Source: Rubrobacter sp.
GTDB taxonomy: Bacteria > Actinomycetota > Rubrobacteria > Rubrobacterales > Rubrobacteraceae
DNA: 32,861 nucleotides
Direction of reading: 5' to 3'
Assembly (NCBI GenBank): GCA_016781885.1
Contig: JADDPM010000002.1
Location: forward strand, 1 to 32,861
In this document: positions 1-8,006 of the stretch, one piece after another
How positions within the stretch are numbered: position 1 is the first letter of the stretch
Layout: the number at the start of each line of letters is the position of its first letter
The notes under the pieces: model-generated
Seen by the model: the letters and a program-made list of their open reading frames with translations, nothing else
Told to the model about the DNA's origin: nothing
Database searches by the model: none
Translations under genes and position numbers: made by a program

Positions 1-614
1 ACGAACATGGGGTTGAAGATCCCGGTCAGGGACGCCCCGAAGGAGTTGAGCACGCCCTCCGAAGCCACCTCGGAGTTGGGCCCGCCGCCCGTGGTCATGT
101 ACGTGTCTATGCCGGTCATAAGGACCATCCAGATCCAGATGAACGCCCCCATCGTAAAGCCGAGGAGCGCATGTCGGCGCTTGCTGAGGACGCTATAACG
201 GTCCCACTTGTAGTAGTAGGAGTACATCCCCCAAAGCGCGATCAGCATCGAAGCCATCGCAATCGCGATGATATAGAAGAACTGCGTAAAGAGCGCCGTC
301 GTGAGCCTCGGGTAGAAGCCGACTAGCAAGACCACAAACAACACCGCGAACGTGGCGCCGGTCGAGAAGGTGAGGACGTTGAAGCGCGCCATGGAATGGG
401 CGAGGCGGTCCATCCGGGGACTGCCGGTCCGCGCCCCCCACGCCTGCAAGACGGGCGCCGCGATCGCGAACCCGACGAACAACTCCGCGAAGAACATATG
501 CGTGAGCATCGTCACGCCTGTAAAGCTCCGAGGACCTCCGGGGAAATTAAAGCCCGAGTAGTCTATCTGGGCCAGGAGGTGGTATAGGCTCGCCCAAGTC
601 GTGATCAGACTCAT
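1..614 (-). CDS. Cytochrome bd ubiquinol oxidase subunit I-like membrane protein (partial, N-terminal 204 residues)
   Basis: The reading frame is open from an ATG at 614 to the left edge, so the C-terminus lies outside the window and the ORF track misses it. The translation is strongly hydrophobic. An early helix carries a histidine (TMLTHMFFAELFVG, about residue 39). It is followed by MDRLAHSMARFNVLTFSTG and several more membrane spans. This order resembles CydA, where a histidine in the first helix binds haem b595 and a positively charged loop precedes the second helix. The CydA Q-loop and other haem ligands cannot be checked here. The stop of the upstream gene (632) is only 17 bases before this start, so the two are probably co-transcribed. 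It could instead be another multi-haem or quinone-linked membrane subunit. Confidence 0.5.
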   Translation of the reverse strand, partial: MSLITTWASLYHLLAQIDYSGFNFPGGPRSFTGVTMLTHMFFAELFVGFAIAAPVLQAWGARTGSPRMDRLAHSMARFNVLTFSTGATFAVLFVVLLVGFYPRLTTALFTQFFYIIAIAMASMLIALWGMYSYYYKWDRYSVLSKRRHALLGFTMGAFIWIWMVLMTGIDTYMTTGGGPNSEVASEGVLNSFGASLTGIFNPMF

Positions 615-631
615 CCTTTACAGAGCTCCTT

Positions 632-1279
632 CTAGGTACCCTGGGCACCCACTACGGACCCCCCGTGCTCGTTCGGACCTGCCCTATGTAAGACGGCCTG
701 GGCCACCGCCCGCGGTTCCATCCGTCCCTCTACTATATAGTAGTCGGCATTGTTGGTCTGCAAGATCTCCCGAATCGGCCGTATAAGGTGGCGCTCCCGG
801 GTCATGGCGAAGATCAAGACTTTACCCATCTCGAACTCGTCGTTCCAGGTGCCGGCCTCTGCCCTGGGCGCCTCCATGTCGGTTAGTATCGGCTGGGCCC
901 CCACCCTTGTGAACGACCCGGCCAGAAGGACCGCGGCCAGCGAGATGAACACCAGGAACGTCGGGAGGCCTATGGAGGGTACGACGGCGACGAAGAACAG
1001 CCCCAGCAGCACGAAGGCTATGGCGAAACCGACCGGCACCTCAAGGCCCCGCCTGTCATCGGGAATCACAATGTAGCGCGTCCCATCCGGGAACGGCTGG
1101 GGCTCGTCGGGATCCTTGCGTTTGAGGATGACCGTGAGGTCGTCCTTGCTCACGCCGAGGTCCCGGATCTCCCTGACCGATCGATTGAGCTCGGCGCCGT
1201 CGCTTACAACCCCTACGATAGTATACTCGGATACGCGCTCCTCAGAACCCGCTCCCGAAACCTCCCGCTCTTTCTCCAA
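632..1279 (-). CDS. Unknown membrane protein with stress-protein-like N-terminus
   Basis: This is a 215-residue protein of unknown function. After a polar N-terminus comes a region (YTIVGVVSDGAELNRSVREI) resembling the small alpha/beta domain of bacterial general stress proteins of the 17M type. Two adjacent hydrophobic segments follow (about residues 80-125). A soluble C-terminal part contains MGKVLIFAMTRERHLIRPI and a conserved-looking YYIVEG. The start is a TTG at 1279; no clearly better start is visible. It precedes the bd-oxidase-like gene by 17 bases on the same strand and is probably its operon partner. Function is not assigned; the stress-protein resemblance is weak. Confidence 0.6.
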   Translation of the reverse strand: MEKEREVSGAGSEERVSEYTIVGVVSDGAELNRSVREIRDLGVSKDDLTVILKRKDPDEPQPFPDGTRYIVIPDDRRGLEVPVGFAIAFVLLGLFFVAVVPSIGLPTFLVFISLAAVLLAGSFTRVGAQPILTDMEAPRAEAGTWNDEFEMGKVLIFAMTRERHLIRPIREILQTNNADYYIVEGRMEPRAVAQAVLHRAGPNEHGGSVVGAQGT

Positions 1280-1477
1280 AACCCTGCCCTCACCTTATCT
1301 CTGTGGAGAACCTCTTCCCTCGGCCCGATAGCTCCTTCGCGAGCCCTGCATCAGCATAGCGTTTTACTCCCCGGCGCACCAGTCCCGCCTACGCTTGGCC
1401 GGTATCGCGTTCACATTCTGCATACATAGCAGGAGAACCGCTGTGAAATCACCCCTATACCGACATCCACCTTCGGT

Positions 1478-1490
1478 TAAACTACCAACA
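1478..1490 (+). promoter_or_regulatory. -10 element giving a leaderless mRNA
   Basis: TAAACT at 1478-1483 is followed by seven bases and then the ATG at 1491. No Shine-Dalgarno sequence is present. The spacing puts the predicted transcription start at or within a base of the ATG. No convincing -35 hexamer is visible. Confidence 0.4.
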
Positions 1491-2153
1491 ATGGATACCC
1501 GCGATCAACGACGCATCTTAGGCCACGAGCCGGAGCCCTACGACCACGACGAAGAACCGGGGCTCGGGACCTGGATCCGGCGCAACTCCTGGCTACTCGT
1601 CCGCCTGTTCATGGTCATGGTCTTCACCTTCGGCGCCACTACCACCGCCGCGAACTTCTCCTACGGGTTACAGGGCGAACCAACAGTCCTTGGCGTAGAG
1701 CAGATCAACGACGGCGAGTTGCCGGCGGGCGTACAACTCGGTGACTACGTGGAGGTTACTGGCACCCCGGATTTCGGTCCCAACCCCGAAGAGCCCCGAA
1801 TAGGCGTCTCCCAACGCTACAGCGCAGACTACTACTACTTCGCCCTCGAAGAGACCGGAGACAACCTGCTTATCCAGACCGCCCAGACCGGGCCGGACAC
1901 CTCGGAGACCGGTGAACAGGTCTGGCGCGGCAAGCTCGCAACCGTAGGCACCGTGATCTTTCACGACACTACCCAGAGCGGCCTGGAGATAGCCGGCCTC
2001 CCCCGGGACGAGTCTATCCCGGTCATAGAGACCGGCGACACCCCAGAATACTATCGCCAGATCTTCCCGGCCTACTCGGCCATCATCGGGCTCTGGCTCC
2101 TCTCCATAGCCTGGCTAGTCTGGAAGAAGAACAAGCCCTTCCTCGGTTTATAG
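1491..2153 (+). CDS. Unknown two-span membrane protein
   Basis: The ORF track starts at 1395, but the ATG at 1491 (220 residues) is preferred because a -10-like hexamer sits directly upstream, fitting a leaderless message. The protein has an acidic cytoplasmic N-terminus, a membrane span near residues 34-56, and an extracellular domain of about 130 residues. That domain contains GDYVEVTGTPDFG and a tyrosine-rich strand (SADYYYFAL). A C-terminal span (YSAIIGLWLLSIAWLVW) is followed by a short basic tail. I do not recognise the family; the middle region has an OB-fold or beta-barrel look. It is divergently oriented to the gene at 632-1279 and stands alone. Confidence 0.65.
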   Translation: MDTRDQRRILGHEPEPYDHDEEPGLGTWIRRNSWLLVRLFMVMVFTFGATTTAANFSYGLQGEPTVLGVEQINDGELPAGVQLGDYVEVTGTPDFGPNPEEPRIGVSQRYSADYYYFALEETGDNLLIQTAQTGPDTSETGEQVWRGKLATVGTVIFHDTTQSGLEIAGLPRDESIPVIETGDTPEYYRQIFPAYSAIIGLWLLSIAWLVWKKNKPFLGL

Positions 2154-2265
2154 TTCTAAGTCTTCAGCTTTCGCCGCGCAGCACTTGGGGTCCCTCGGTA
2201 CTAACGCATGGGCAGCTCGAAACTCCTTGTCCAACCCCTCTACTAAAACCGGTCGATAAACGAGC

Positions 2266-2294
2266 TAGACACCCTGCCGCTGGCTGGCTATATT
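2266..2294 (+). promoter_or_regulatory. Sigma-A-type promoter of the purine permease
   Basis: TAGACA at 2266-2271 and TATATT at 2289-2294 are separated by 17 bases, close to the housekeeping consensus. Transcription would begin around 2301, leaving a leader of roughly 35 bases with the GGGAG ribosome site at 2325-2329. No purine riboswitch is evident in the leader. Confidence 0.6.
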
Positions 2295-2336
2295 GCCGTT
2301 TGCACAGAGAGAGCGGTCTCGAAAGGGAGAAAGATA

Positions 2337-3701
2337 TTGGCCAGTTTCTTCAGGTTCTTCGAGCGGGGCACGAACCTCCGGACGGAGGTGATCGCCGGGC
2401 TTACGACCTTTATGACGATGGCCTACATCATCTTCGTCAACCCCGCCATCCTCGGCACCGAAGGTACCGGCCTCCCGGTGTCGGGCGTGTTCTTCGCTAC
2501 CTGCATCGCGGCGGCGGCGGCGAGCATAGCGATGGGCGTCTTCGCTAACTTCCCGGTCGCGCTCGCCTCCGGGCTGGGTCTGAACGCGGTCGTGGCTTTT
2601 ACCCTGATCCTGGGCCAGCAACTCCCCTGGCAGACGGCAATGGCGGCCGTAATCGTGGAGGGCGTGCTCGTAACGATCCTGGTGCTTACCAACCTGCGCG
2701 AGGCCGTGCTCAACGCCATCCCGCTCTCCCTGAAGTTCGCGATCGCGGTCGGCATCGGACTGTTCATAGCGTTTATCGGCCTCAAGAACGGCGGCATCGT
2801 GGTCCCGGACCCCGTTACCTACGTGAAGCTCGGGGACTTTACGCAGGGTCCCGTCCTGCTCGCGGCCCTCGGGCTCGCCCTGACCCTGGCGCTCGTGGCC
2901 CGTGGGATCAGGGGCGGCCTCATATTAGGTATCCTCCTCACCGGACTGGCCGGCATCATCTTTGGTCTGCTGCCGCTACCTGGCTCGGTCGCCTCCTTTA
3001 ACTTCGACACTTCGACGATAGGCGGCGGAGTGCTGGCGCTACCGGACGTGTTGCGGCTCTCGCTCGTGCCGATCATCTTCGCCCTGTTCATGACGGACTT
3101 CTTCGACACGATGGGAACCGTGATCGCGGTCGGCCAGGAGGCGAAGCTCCTGGATGAAGAGGGCCGGCTGCCGGACGCTAAGAGGGTGCTGCTCGTAGAC
3201 TCCCTGGCGGCGGTCGGGGGCGGGGCCGCAGGCGCGAGCTCCGTCACCAGTTACATCGAGAGCGGCTCGGGCGTGGCGGAGGGCGGCCGGACGGGGCTGA
3301 CCAGCGTGGTGGTGGGGATCCTCTTCCTGCTTGCGCTGCCGTTCGCGCCCATCATAGAGGTTATAGGACGGTCGATCTCGATCCCCGGTCCCGAGGGACA
3401 GGATATCTTAGTCTCCCCCGTCACGGCGCCGGCCCTGATCGTGGTCGGCTTCCTGATGATGACGGCGGTGCGCTTTATCCCCTGGGACCGCTCGGACGAG
3501 GCGATCCCCGCCTTCCTGACCATCCTGACTCTGCCGCTGACCTTCAATATCTCCTACGGGATCGGCTTCGGCTTTATCTCCTACGTGCTTATCAAGCTCG
3601 CCCGCGGCAAGCCTGGCGAGGTCCACCCTCTGCTCTACGCCGTCGCGATCCTCTTTGCCCTGGCCTTCGTCGCCCCCGCCTTGCAGGGACTCTTCTCTTA
3701 G
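2337..3701 (+). CDS. NCS2 family purine permease (AzgA-type adenine/guanine/hypoxanthine transporter)
   Basis: This 454-residue polytopic membrane protein has the usual length and pattern of the AzgA-like branch of nucleobase:cation symporters, which import adenine, guanine or hypoxanthine with protons. Recognisable stretches are FFRFFERGTNLRTEVIAGL at the N-terminus, MAYIIFVNPAILG in the first helix, GLGLNAVVAF, FALFMTDFFDTMGT, and SSVTSYIESGSGVAEGGRTG. These are characteristic of the family and lie in its substrate-binding half-helices. Start is TTG at 2337, supported by GGGAG seven bases upstream. It is a single gene with its own promoter. Which purine it prefers cannot be told from sequence alone. 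Confidence 0.93.
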   Translation: MASFFRFFERGTNLRTEVIAGLTTFMTMAYIIFVNPAILGTEGTGLPVSGVFFATCIAAAAASIAMGVFANFPVALASGLGLNAVVAFTLILGQQLPWQTAMAAVIVEGVLVTILVLTNLREAVLNAIPLSLKFAIAVGIGLFIAFIGLKNGGIVVPDPVTYVKLGDFTQGPVLLAALGLALTLALVARGIRGGLILGILLTGLAGIIFGLLPLPGSVASFNFDTSTIGGGVLALPDVLRLSLVPIIFALFMTDFFDTMGTVIAVGQEAKLLDEEGRLPDAKRVLLVDSLAAVGGGAAGASSVTSYIESGSGVAEGGRTGLTSVVVGILFLLALPFAPIIEVIGRSISIPGPEGQDILVSPVTAPALIVVGFLMMTAVRFIPWDRSDEAIPAFLTILTLPLTFNISYGIGFGFISYVLIKLARGKPGEVHPLLYAVAILFALAFVAPALQGLFS

Positions 3702-3725
3702 CCTCTTCTCGCCCCCCCCGAGCGC

Positions 3726-3751
3726 GTTTACAGGGTATAACGGCGGGGTAA
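3726..3751 (+). promoter_or_regulatory. Sigma-B/sigma-F-type promoter candidate for the envelope-stress operon
   Basis: GTTTAC at 3726-3731 and GGGTAA at 3746-3751 are separated by 14 bases. This fits the GTTT-N(12-16)-GGGTA pattern of general-stress sigma factors of the SigB/SigF group. It lies about 100 bases before the GTG of the GlsB-like gene, the first gene of a stress-type operon. A second element of the same kind precedes rsbW. Confidence 0.5.
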
Positions 3752-3852
3752 GAGCGGGGAGAAGAACAGCGCGTAGCTTGGCTTTAGGCTATATTGCTGC
3801 GGCCCGGTAGCATAAAGCACGATGGTAAGAGGGGAGGGGAGGTGAGAAAGTC

Positions 3853-4125
3853 GTGGACGTCTCAGCCGTAATAGCCCTTGTAGTAGTAGGGCTCATTGCG
3901 GGCGTGTTAGCGAAGATAGCCATGCCGGGACCGGACCCGGGAGGGATCCTGTTGACCATCGTCGTAGGCATCGCCGGCTCTTTCCTCGGATGGGTGATCG
4001 TCTACAACCTTCTGGGACTCGCGAACCCCAACTCGACGGGCCTTCTCGGCTCCATCCTGGTGGCTACTTTAGGCTCCATCATCCTCCTGGTTTTGTACCG
4101 GACGATCACACGCCGATCAGTGTAG
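3853..4125 (+). CDS. GlsB/YeaQ/YmgE family stress-response membrane protein
   Basis: This is a 90-residue protein with three hydrophobic helices separated by glycine-rich turns: VVVGLIAGVLAKIAMPGPDPGG, LTIVVGIAGSFLGWVIV and GSILVATLGSIILLVL. The pattern is that of the transglycosylase-associated/GlsB family of small stress-induced inner-membrane proteins. Members are often encoded beside Asp23/Gls24 proteins, as here. Start is GTG at 3853 with a strong GGAGGTGAG ribosome site. It is the likely first gene of the six-gene operon to 6350. The molecular role of the family is not established. Confidence 0.85.
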   Translation: MDVSAVIALVVVGLIAGVLAKIAMPGPDPGGILLTIVVGIAGSFLGWVIVYNLLGLANPNSTGLLGSILVATLGSIILLVLYRTITRRSV

Positions 4126-4200
4126 GAGTCCGGATACGCCGACAACCGTAGTCATCAAGAGCAGACAAGTTTTTGCAAGCGAAGGGAGTAAGGAGAGAGC

Positions 4201-4683
4201 ATGAGTGAACAGAGGAGCCAGCAGCAGCAGCAGGACAGCCCACTCCAGACAGAGCGTGGCAGCACCAGGATCGAGGACAGCGTCGTCTCCAAGATCGCCG
4301 GCATCGCCGCGCAAGAGGTGGACGGCGTGCGGATGGGCGGCGGCACCAGCCAGGCTATCGGCGGTCTTTTGAGCAACGTCCCCGGCATGGGCAGCAGCAG
4401 CAGCGAATCCCGCGGAGTCTCGGTCGAGGTCGGCGAGGTTGAGACCGCGGTTGACGCTACGTTAACGGTTGCCTACGGTAAGTCTATCCCTCAAGTAGCC
4501 GAGGCCGTGCGGAGGAACATCATCAACCGGGTCGAGAGCCTCGTGGGCTTGAAGGTCACCGAAGTGAACATCTCGGTCAACGACGTGTTCTTCCCGGAGC
4601 AGGAGCAGCAACAACAGCAGCAGCGCGAGATCGAGCAGCAGCAACAGCAGCGCCAGGCCGAGCAAGAGCAGAGGGTCCGGTAG
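4201..4683 (+). CDS. Asp23/Gls24 family envelope stress protein with glutamine-rich tail
   Basis: This is a 160-residue protein. An N-terminal Q-rich tract is followed by the Asp23/Gls24 domain (about residues 20-130): IEDSVVSKIAGIAAQEVDGV, VEVGEVETAVDATLTVAYG and INRVESLVGLKVTEVNISV. The C-terminal 30 residues are almost entirely Q, E and R. The family forms membrane-associated assemblies tethered by AmaP in Firmicutes and responds to alkaline and cell-wall stress. Start is ATG at 4201 with AAGGAG upstream. It lies between the GlsB-like gene and a second, shorter Asp23-like gene. The unusual Q/E tail could mediate polymerisation, but that is inference. Confidence 0.9.
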   Translation: MSEQRSQQQQQDSPLQTERGSTRIEDSVVSKIAGIAAQEVDGVRMGGGTSQAIGGLLSNVPGMGSSSSESRGVSVEVGEVETAVDATLTVAYGKSIPQVAEAVRRNIINRVESLVGLKVTEVNISVNDVFFPEQEQQQQQQREIEQQQQQRQAEQEQRVR

Positions 4684-4715
4684 AGAACATGACCGAGAGA
4701 TAGACGAGGTTCGCC

Positions 4716-5018
4716 TTGGCAGACGACCTACAAACGGCGAGGGCCGTACAAGATGCGGCCCTCGCCACCGAAGGGGTAGCCTCTCTGGGTACCGGACGTT
4801 GGGCCGAGGCTGCAACCTATGGCGCGCGCGACAAGGTGACCGGTGTGGTCGTAAGCCCTAACGAAGTGAGAGTACACATAGTAGTCAACTATCCGCCGCC
4901 CGAGCCTTTACCGGCGCTCGCCGAACGAGTTCGAGAGCGCGTAACGTCGAAGGTAGGCGGACGCCCGACGATAGTGGTAGTCGAGGACATTGAGGTGGTC
5001 CAGGATGAGAATCTTTAA
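4716..5018 (+). CDS. Short Asp23/Gls24-like protein
   Basis: This 100-residue protein has the core beta-alpha pattern of the Asp23 domain: VVVSPNEVRVHIVVNY, then LPALAERVRERVTSKV, then TIVVVEDIEVV. It lacks the Q-rich extensions of its neighbour. Start is TTG at 4716 after a modest GACGAGG; no ATG is available nearby. Its end overlaps the start of the first AmaP-like gene by 14 bases, indicating translational coupling. It is probably a divergent paralogue of the preceding Asp23 protein. Confidence 0.75.
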   Translation: MADDLQTARAVQDAALATEGVASLGTGRWAEAATYGARDKVTGVVVSPNEVRVHIVVNYPPPEPLPALAERVRERVTSKVGGRPTIVVVEDIEVVQDENL

Positions 5019-5583
5019 CAGGATAATAGTCATCCTGCTCCTCGCGGGGATAGTGGCTCTTGGCGTGACCACGGTATTCTACATCTTTGACGTGTCAGAC
5101 TATCATCTGGAGGATCTGTCGCGCACGCTGGGGCTGAACGGCCTCTACGACGGCGTAAACGGCTTCGTACAGAGGGCCGAGAACCGTAATTTGGACGTCC
5201 TGGACATTGTGGTGCTGGCCCTTGTCGCGCTCCTGGGGCTGGTGTTGCTGATCCTGGAACTCAAGCCCCCCTCTCCCCGCCGGGTTCGCATGCAGAAGGG
5301 TACCTACGTAACCAGAAAAGCCGTCGAGGATGAGGTCAACACCGCCGTGGAGGAGAGCCACGAGGTACTTCAATCCAACGTAAAGGTCAAGGCCCAGAGG
5401 AGACCGGGGGCCATAGTGAACGTCACGGCCAGCGTCCGTCCCGGAGAGAATGCCCGGAGTATAGAGGCAGACGTGCGGGATCGGGTAAAGCGGCGCCTTG
5501 ACCAAGTAGGCATACCGGTCGGTACCATCAACGTGCAGGTCAGGGAGTCCGACCCGCGCCAGACAAGGACGAGGGTGAAATGA
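5005..5583 (+). CDS. amaP: AmaP-like membrane anchor of the alkaline-shock proteins (first copy)
   Basis: The protein has 192 residues from the ATG at 5005. The TTG at 4990 in the ORF track is less likely, since GAGGTGG sits about eight bases before 5005. Membrane span 1 is at residues 5-27, followed by an extracytoplasmic loop of about 35 residues. Span 2 is VVLALVALLGLVLLILEL. A soluble C-terminal domain follows, with an Asp23-like pattern (AVEDEVNTAVEESHEVL, AIVNVTASVRPGENA, INVQVRESD). Two spans plus an Asp23-like tail is the AmaP/actinobacterial DUF6286 architecture, which anchors Asp23 proteins to the membrane. It overlaps both neighbours. Confidence 0.78.
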   Translation: MRIFNRIIVILLLAGIVALGVTTVFYIFDVSDYHLEDLSRTLGLNGLYDGVNGFVQRAENRNLDVLDIVVLALVALLGLVLLILELKPPSPRRVRMQKGTYVTRKAVEDEVNTAVEESHEVLQSNVKVKAQRRPGAIVNVTASVRPGENARSIEADVRDRVKRRLDQVGIPVGTINVQVRESDPRQTRTRVK

Positions 5584-6149
5584 ACGGTTTCAATCGCCTG
5601 ATCATGCTGATCCTGGCCCTGTTGCTGATCGCCGTGCCGGTGTTTCTACTCCTGATAGGCCTCGGCGTCCTCTCGGCGGACCAGATCAACGCATACACCA
5701 ACTACCGGGGCGGGCTCGACGCTTTGGGTAGGCTATCCGTCTCCGATTTCGAGGACCTTACGGTCAGGGTAATCGTCGGCATCATCGTAGCGCTGTTGAC
5801 GCTCCTGGCCGGTTACCTACTCCTGCGGGAGCTAACCTTCGGACGCCGCCTCTCGCGGCGTGCGTTGCTCGAGGAGGAGCCCGGGCGGGAGACCGCTATT
5901 ACCGCAACTGCGGTTCGTCACCTCGCCGAAGGCGCCGCCCGCGAGACGGGGGCGGCTTCCCCTACCTGCCGCCTGGCCTCCGACAAGAACCGCTACGAGG
6001 TAGGCTGCGATATACGCGTGCCGGGCTCAGGGAACTTTACCGAGATCGGCGCCAACAGTCGAGCCAACATCCGGAGGGTACTCGAAGAACAGCGAGTACC
6101 CCTAAAAGACGTCGAAGTCACGGTGCAGGGAACTGCATCTCAAGGATAA
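5580..6149 (+). CDS. AmaP-like membrane anchor (second copy)
   Basis: This is a 189-residue protein with the same layout as the preceding one. Span 1 is at residues 6-30, with a loop containing INAYTNYRGGLDALGRL. Span 2 is VIVGIIVALLTLLAGYLLL. A soluble tail follows (AITATAVRHLAEGAARETGA ... VPLKDVEVTVQG). The ATG overlaps the previous stop by four bases (ATGA). The two copies are too diverged to be a recent duplication. The tail contains two cysteines (ASPTCRLAS and EVGCDIRV), absent from the first copy. It is probably a paired or alternative anchor for the two Asp23 proteins. Confidence 0.72.
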   Translation: MNGFNRLIMLILALLLIAVPVFLLLIGLGVLSADQINAYTNYRGGLDALGRLSVSDFEDLTVRVIVGIIVALLTLLAGYLLLRELTFGRRLSRRALLEEEPGRETAITATAVRHLAEGAARETGAASPTCRLASDKNRYEVGCDIRVPGSGNFTEIGANSRANIRRVLEEQRVPLKDVEVTVQGTASQG

Positions 6150-6158
6150 GGGAGGAAA

Positions 6159-6350
6159 ATGGCTACCTGGACCTACAAGCAGTGGGGGGCTCTAATCGGA
6201 GCTCTCGTGGCATTCTCTATAGGTCTGATCGGCTTTGACGAGACTATCCTCGTCGTGCTCGTCGGCGTCATTTGCTACTTCGTGGGCAAGTTCCTCGACG
6301 GGGAATTGGATGTCGAAGATATCAGGAACCGCGCCCAGCGCCGGGGGTAA
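6159..6350 (+). CDS. DUF2273 family small integral membrane protein
   Basis: This 63-residue protein has two short hydrophobic segments (GALIGALVAFSIGLIGF and TILVVLVGVICYFVGKFLDG) and a charged tail (ELDVEDIRNRAQRR). This is the DUF2273 pattern, a small protein regularly encoded with asp23 and amaP in Gram-positive bacteria. A strong GGGAGG precedes the ATG. It closes the operon, ten bases after the second AmaP-like gene. Confidence 0.85.
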   Translation: MATWTYKQWGALIGALVAFSIGLIGFDETILVVLVGVICYFVGKFLDGELDVEDIRNRAQRRG

Positions 6351-6617
6351 GCGAGTTCCATCAGTCTGTTAGGCTCGTATAGAATTCGCGCGGTAAGAGA
6401 CCTCTAGAGATAGGGAGGTACGGGGAGCGTTACGGCGGCTGTCTGACTGGCTCTGGTTGCCCTCTTAATGGATCTGTCCACAGCGTGCTTCGCGTATCTA
6501 GGCGCTCAAGCTTTTGAGGATGGCGCTATTTCTGCTGGACCACTACCGTTATCACCGCATCCCTTTTACCCTTCCTGGTAACGAGGGTGAGGTAGAACCA
6601 ACTACAAAATACGCTCT
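6351..6617 (+). other. Long intergenic / 3' untranslated region
   Basis: About 270 bases lie between the DUF2273 stop and the terminator hairpin. There is no ORF with a ribosome site and no recognisable structured RNA family. It could be the 3' UTR of the envelope-stress operon or hold a small RNA that uses the terminator at 6618-6645. I see nothing that decides between these. Confidence 0.3.
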
Positions 6618-6645
6618 AGCGGGCTCCATAAGGGGCCCGCTTTTT
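6618..6645 (+). terminator. Rho-independent terminator
   Basis: AGCGGGCTCC and GGGGCCCGCT form a ten-base-pair stem (one G-T pair) around the loop ATAA, followed directly by TTTTT. It is a textbook intrinsic terminator on the + strand, ending the stress operon or a small RNA upstream. Confidence 0.9.
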
Positions 6646-6689
6646 GCGCCCGGTGGAGCCTCACCCACGCTTCTGGCGTTCTAAGCGTT

Positions 6690-6701
6690 TATGATGTCGC
6701 C
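6690..6701 (+). promoter_or_regulatory. -10 element of a leaderless glycerate kinase mRNA
   Basis: TATGAT at 6690-6695 is followed by exactly six bases and the ATG at 6702, with no ribosome site. The transcript is therefore expected to begin at the start codon. No clear -35 is visible. Confidence 0.45.
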
Positions 6702-7991
6702 ATGAACAAGGATTTGAAGGAGATACAGGAGACGGCGCTGGCGGCGGCGGAGCCCGGCAAGACGGTGCGCCGGGTCTTGAGCGCCGGAGACGGGCTTGTA
6801 GAGGTCGGAGAAGAGTCCTTCGAGCCGCAACGCGTCTTCGCGCTGGCTATAGGCAAGGCTTCCGGGGCGATGGCGCGGGCCGCTGCGGAGATCCTGGGCG
6901 ACGCGTTAGACGGTGGGTTGTGCGTGACGAAGGCCGGACACGAGCAGCCGCCACCTCCCTTCGAGACCGTCGTAGGAGGGCATCCGGAGCCCGACGAGGG
7001 AAGCGTCCGGGCAGCCGAAAAGGCAGAGGAGTTTTTGGACGGGCTAGAGGATGGGGACCTCTTCCTGGTCCTGGTGTCGGGCGGCGCGTCGGCGCTGCTG
7101 GCGGACGCGGCGGACGGTATCTCATTCGAAGACCTCAAGGCGCTCAACGGGGCGCTGCTGAAGAGCGGGGCGGCTATCGGGGAGATCAACACCGTCCGCA
7201 AGCACGTCTCGACTCTGAAGGGCGGCGGCCTCGTCCAGCGAGCCGCGCCGGCGCGGGTGGTCGCGCTCCTGCTCTCGGACGTCGTCGGTGACGAGCCCTC
7301 GTCCATCGGCAGCGGCCTTACGGCTCCGGACCCGACTACGCTCGAAGACGTATCGAAGATCCTGGATCGCTACGGCATAGAAGCGCCCGAGAGCGTCACC
7401 GAGCACCTCGCCGAGGGGCACGAGACGCCCAAGCCCGGCGACGAGGCGTTCGAGAAGCTCACGAACCTGGTAGTTGGTGGTGGACGACTCACGGCGACCG
7501 CCGCTGCTGAGAAGGCCCGCGCTTTGGGCTATGAACCGCTCCTGCTCTCCACTTACCTGACCGGGGACGCCAGGGACGTGGCCGGTCTACACGCGGCGGT
7601 GGTTAAAGAAGTACTGGAGAGCGCCAACCCCCTCTCCCCACCGTGCGCCATCGTTACCGGCGGGGAGGCGACGGTCGTGGTGCGTGGGGAGGGTACGGGC
7701 GGTCCCAACCAAGAGTTCGCGCTGTCTCTGGCCATAGAGCTGGAAGACGTGGAAGGCTGGGCAGCTCTCGCGCTCGACACCGACGGCAACGACGGTTCGA
7801 CGGACGCCGCCGGGGGCCTCGTGGACGGTACGGTCGCAGCCCGCATCCGCGAGGGCGGCGTGGACCCGGCTGAGGCCCTCGACCAGAACGACTCGTACCG
7901 GGCGCTCGAAGCCGGCGGCACCCTCGTCCGCACCGGCCCGACCGGTACGAATGTCAACGACCTGAGGGTAGTGCTCGTCTCCGGCCTCTGA
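6702..7991 (+). CDS. Glycerate 2-kinase (DUF4147/MOFRL family)
   Basis: This is a 429-residue protein of the class II glycerate kinase family, which phosphorylates D-glycerate to 2-phosphoglycerate with ATP. The N-terminal DUF4147 domain shows VFALAIGKASGAMARAA, VVGGHPEPDEGS, FLVLVSGGASALL, NTVRKHVSTLKGGGLV and LLLSDVVGDEPSSIGSGLT. The C-terminal MOFRL domain shows IVTGGEATVVVRGEGTGGPN, QEFALSLA and ALDTDGNDGSTDAAGG. All the usual motifs are intact. It stands alone between a terminator and a pseudogene. In lineages that make mannosylglycerate, glycerate recycling would be a fitting role, but the window does not show this. Confidence 0.93.
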   Translation: MNKDLKEIQETALAAAEPGKTVRRVLSAGDGLVEVGEESFEPQRVFALAIGKASGAMARAAAEILGDALDGGLCVTKAGHEQPPPPFETVVGGHPEPDEGSVRAAEKAEEFLDGLEDGDLFLVLVSGGASALLADAADGISFEDLKALNGALLKSGAAIGEINTVRKHVSTLKGGGLVQRAAPARVVALLLSDVVGDEPSSIGSGLTAPDPTTLEDVSKILDRYGIEAPESVTEHLAEGHETPKPGDEAFEKLTNLVVGGGRLTATAAAEKARALGYEPLLLSTYLTGDARDVAGLHAAVVKEVLESANPLSPPCAIVTGGEATVVVRGEGTGGPNQEFALSLAIELEDVEGWAALALDTDGNDGSTDAAGGLVDGTVAARIREGGVDPAEALDQNDSYRALEAGGTLVRTGPTGTNVNDLRVVLVSGL

Positions 7992-8006
7992 GCGTAGGAG
8001 ACGGAG

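Noticed and set aside
2154-2336. A purine riboswitch before the purine permease
   Set aside because: The conserved loop and junction bases of the purine aptamer are absent; an ordinary promoter and ribosome site explain the region.
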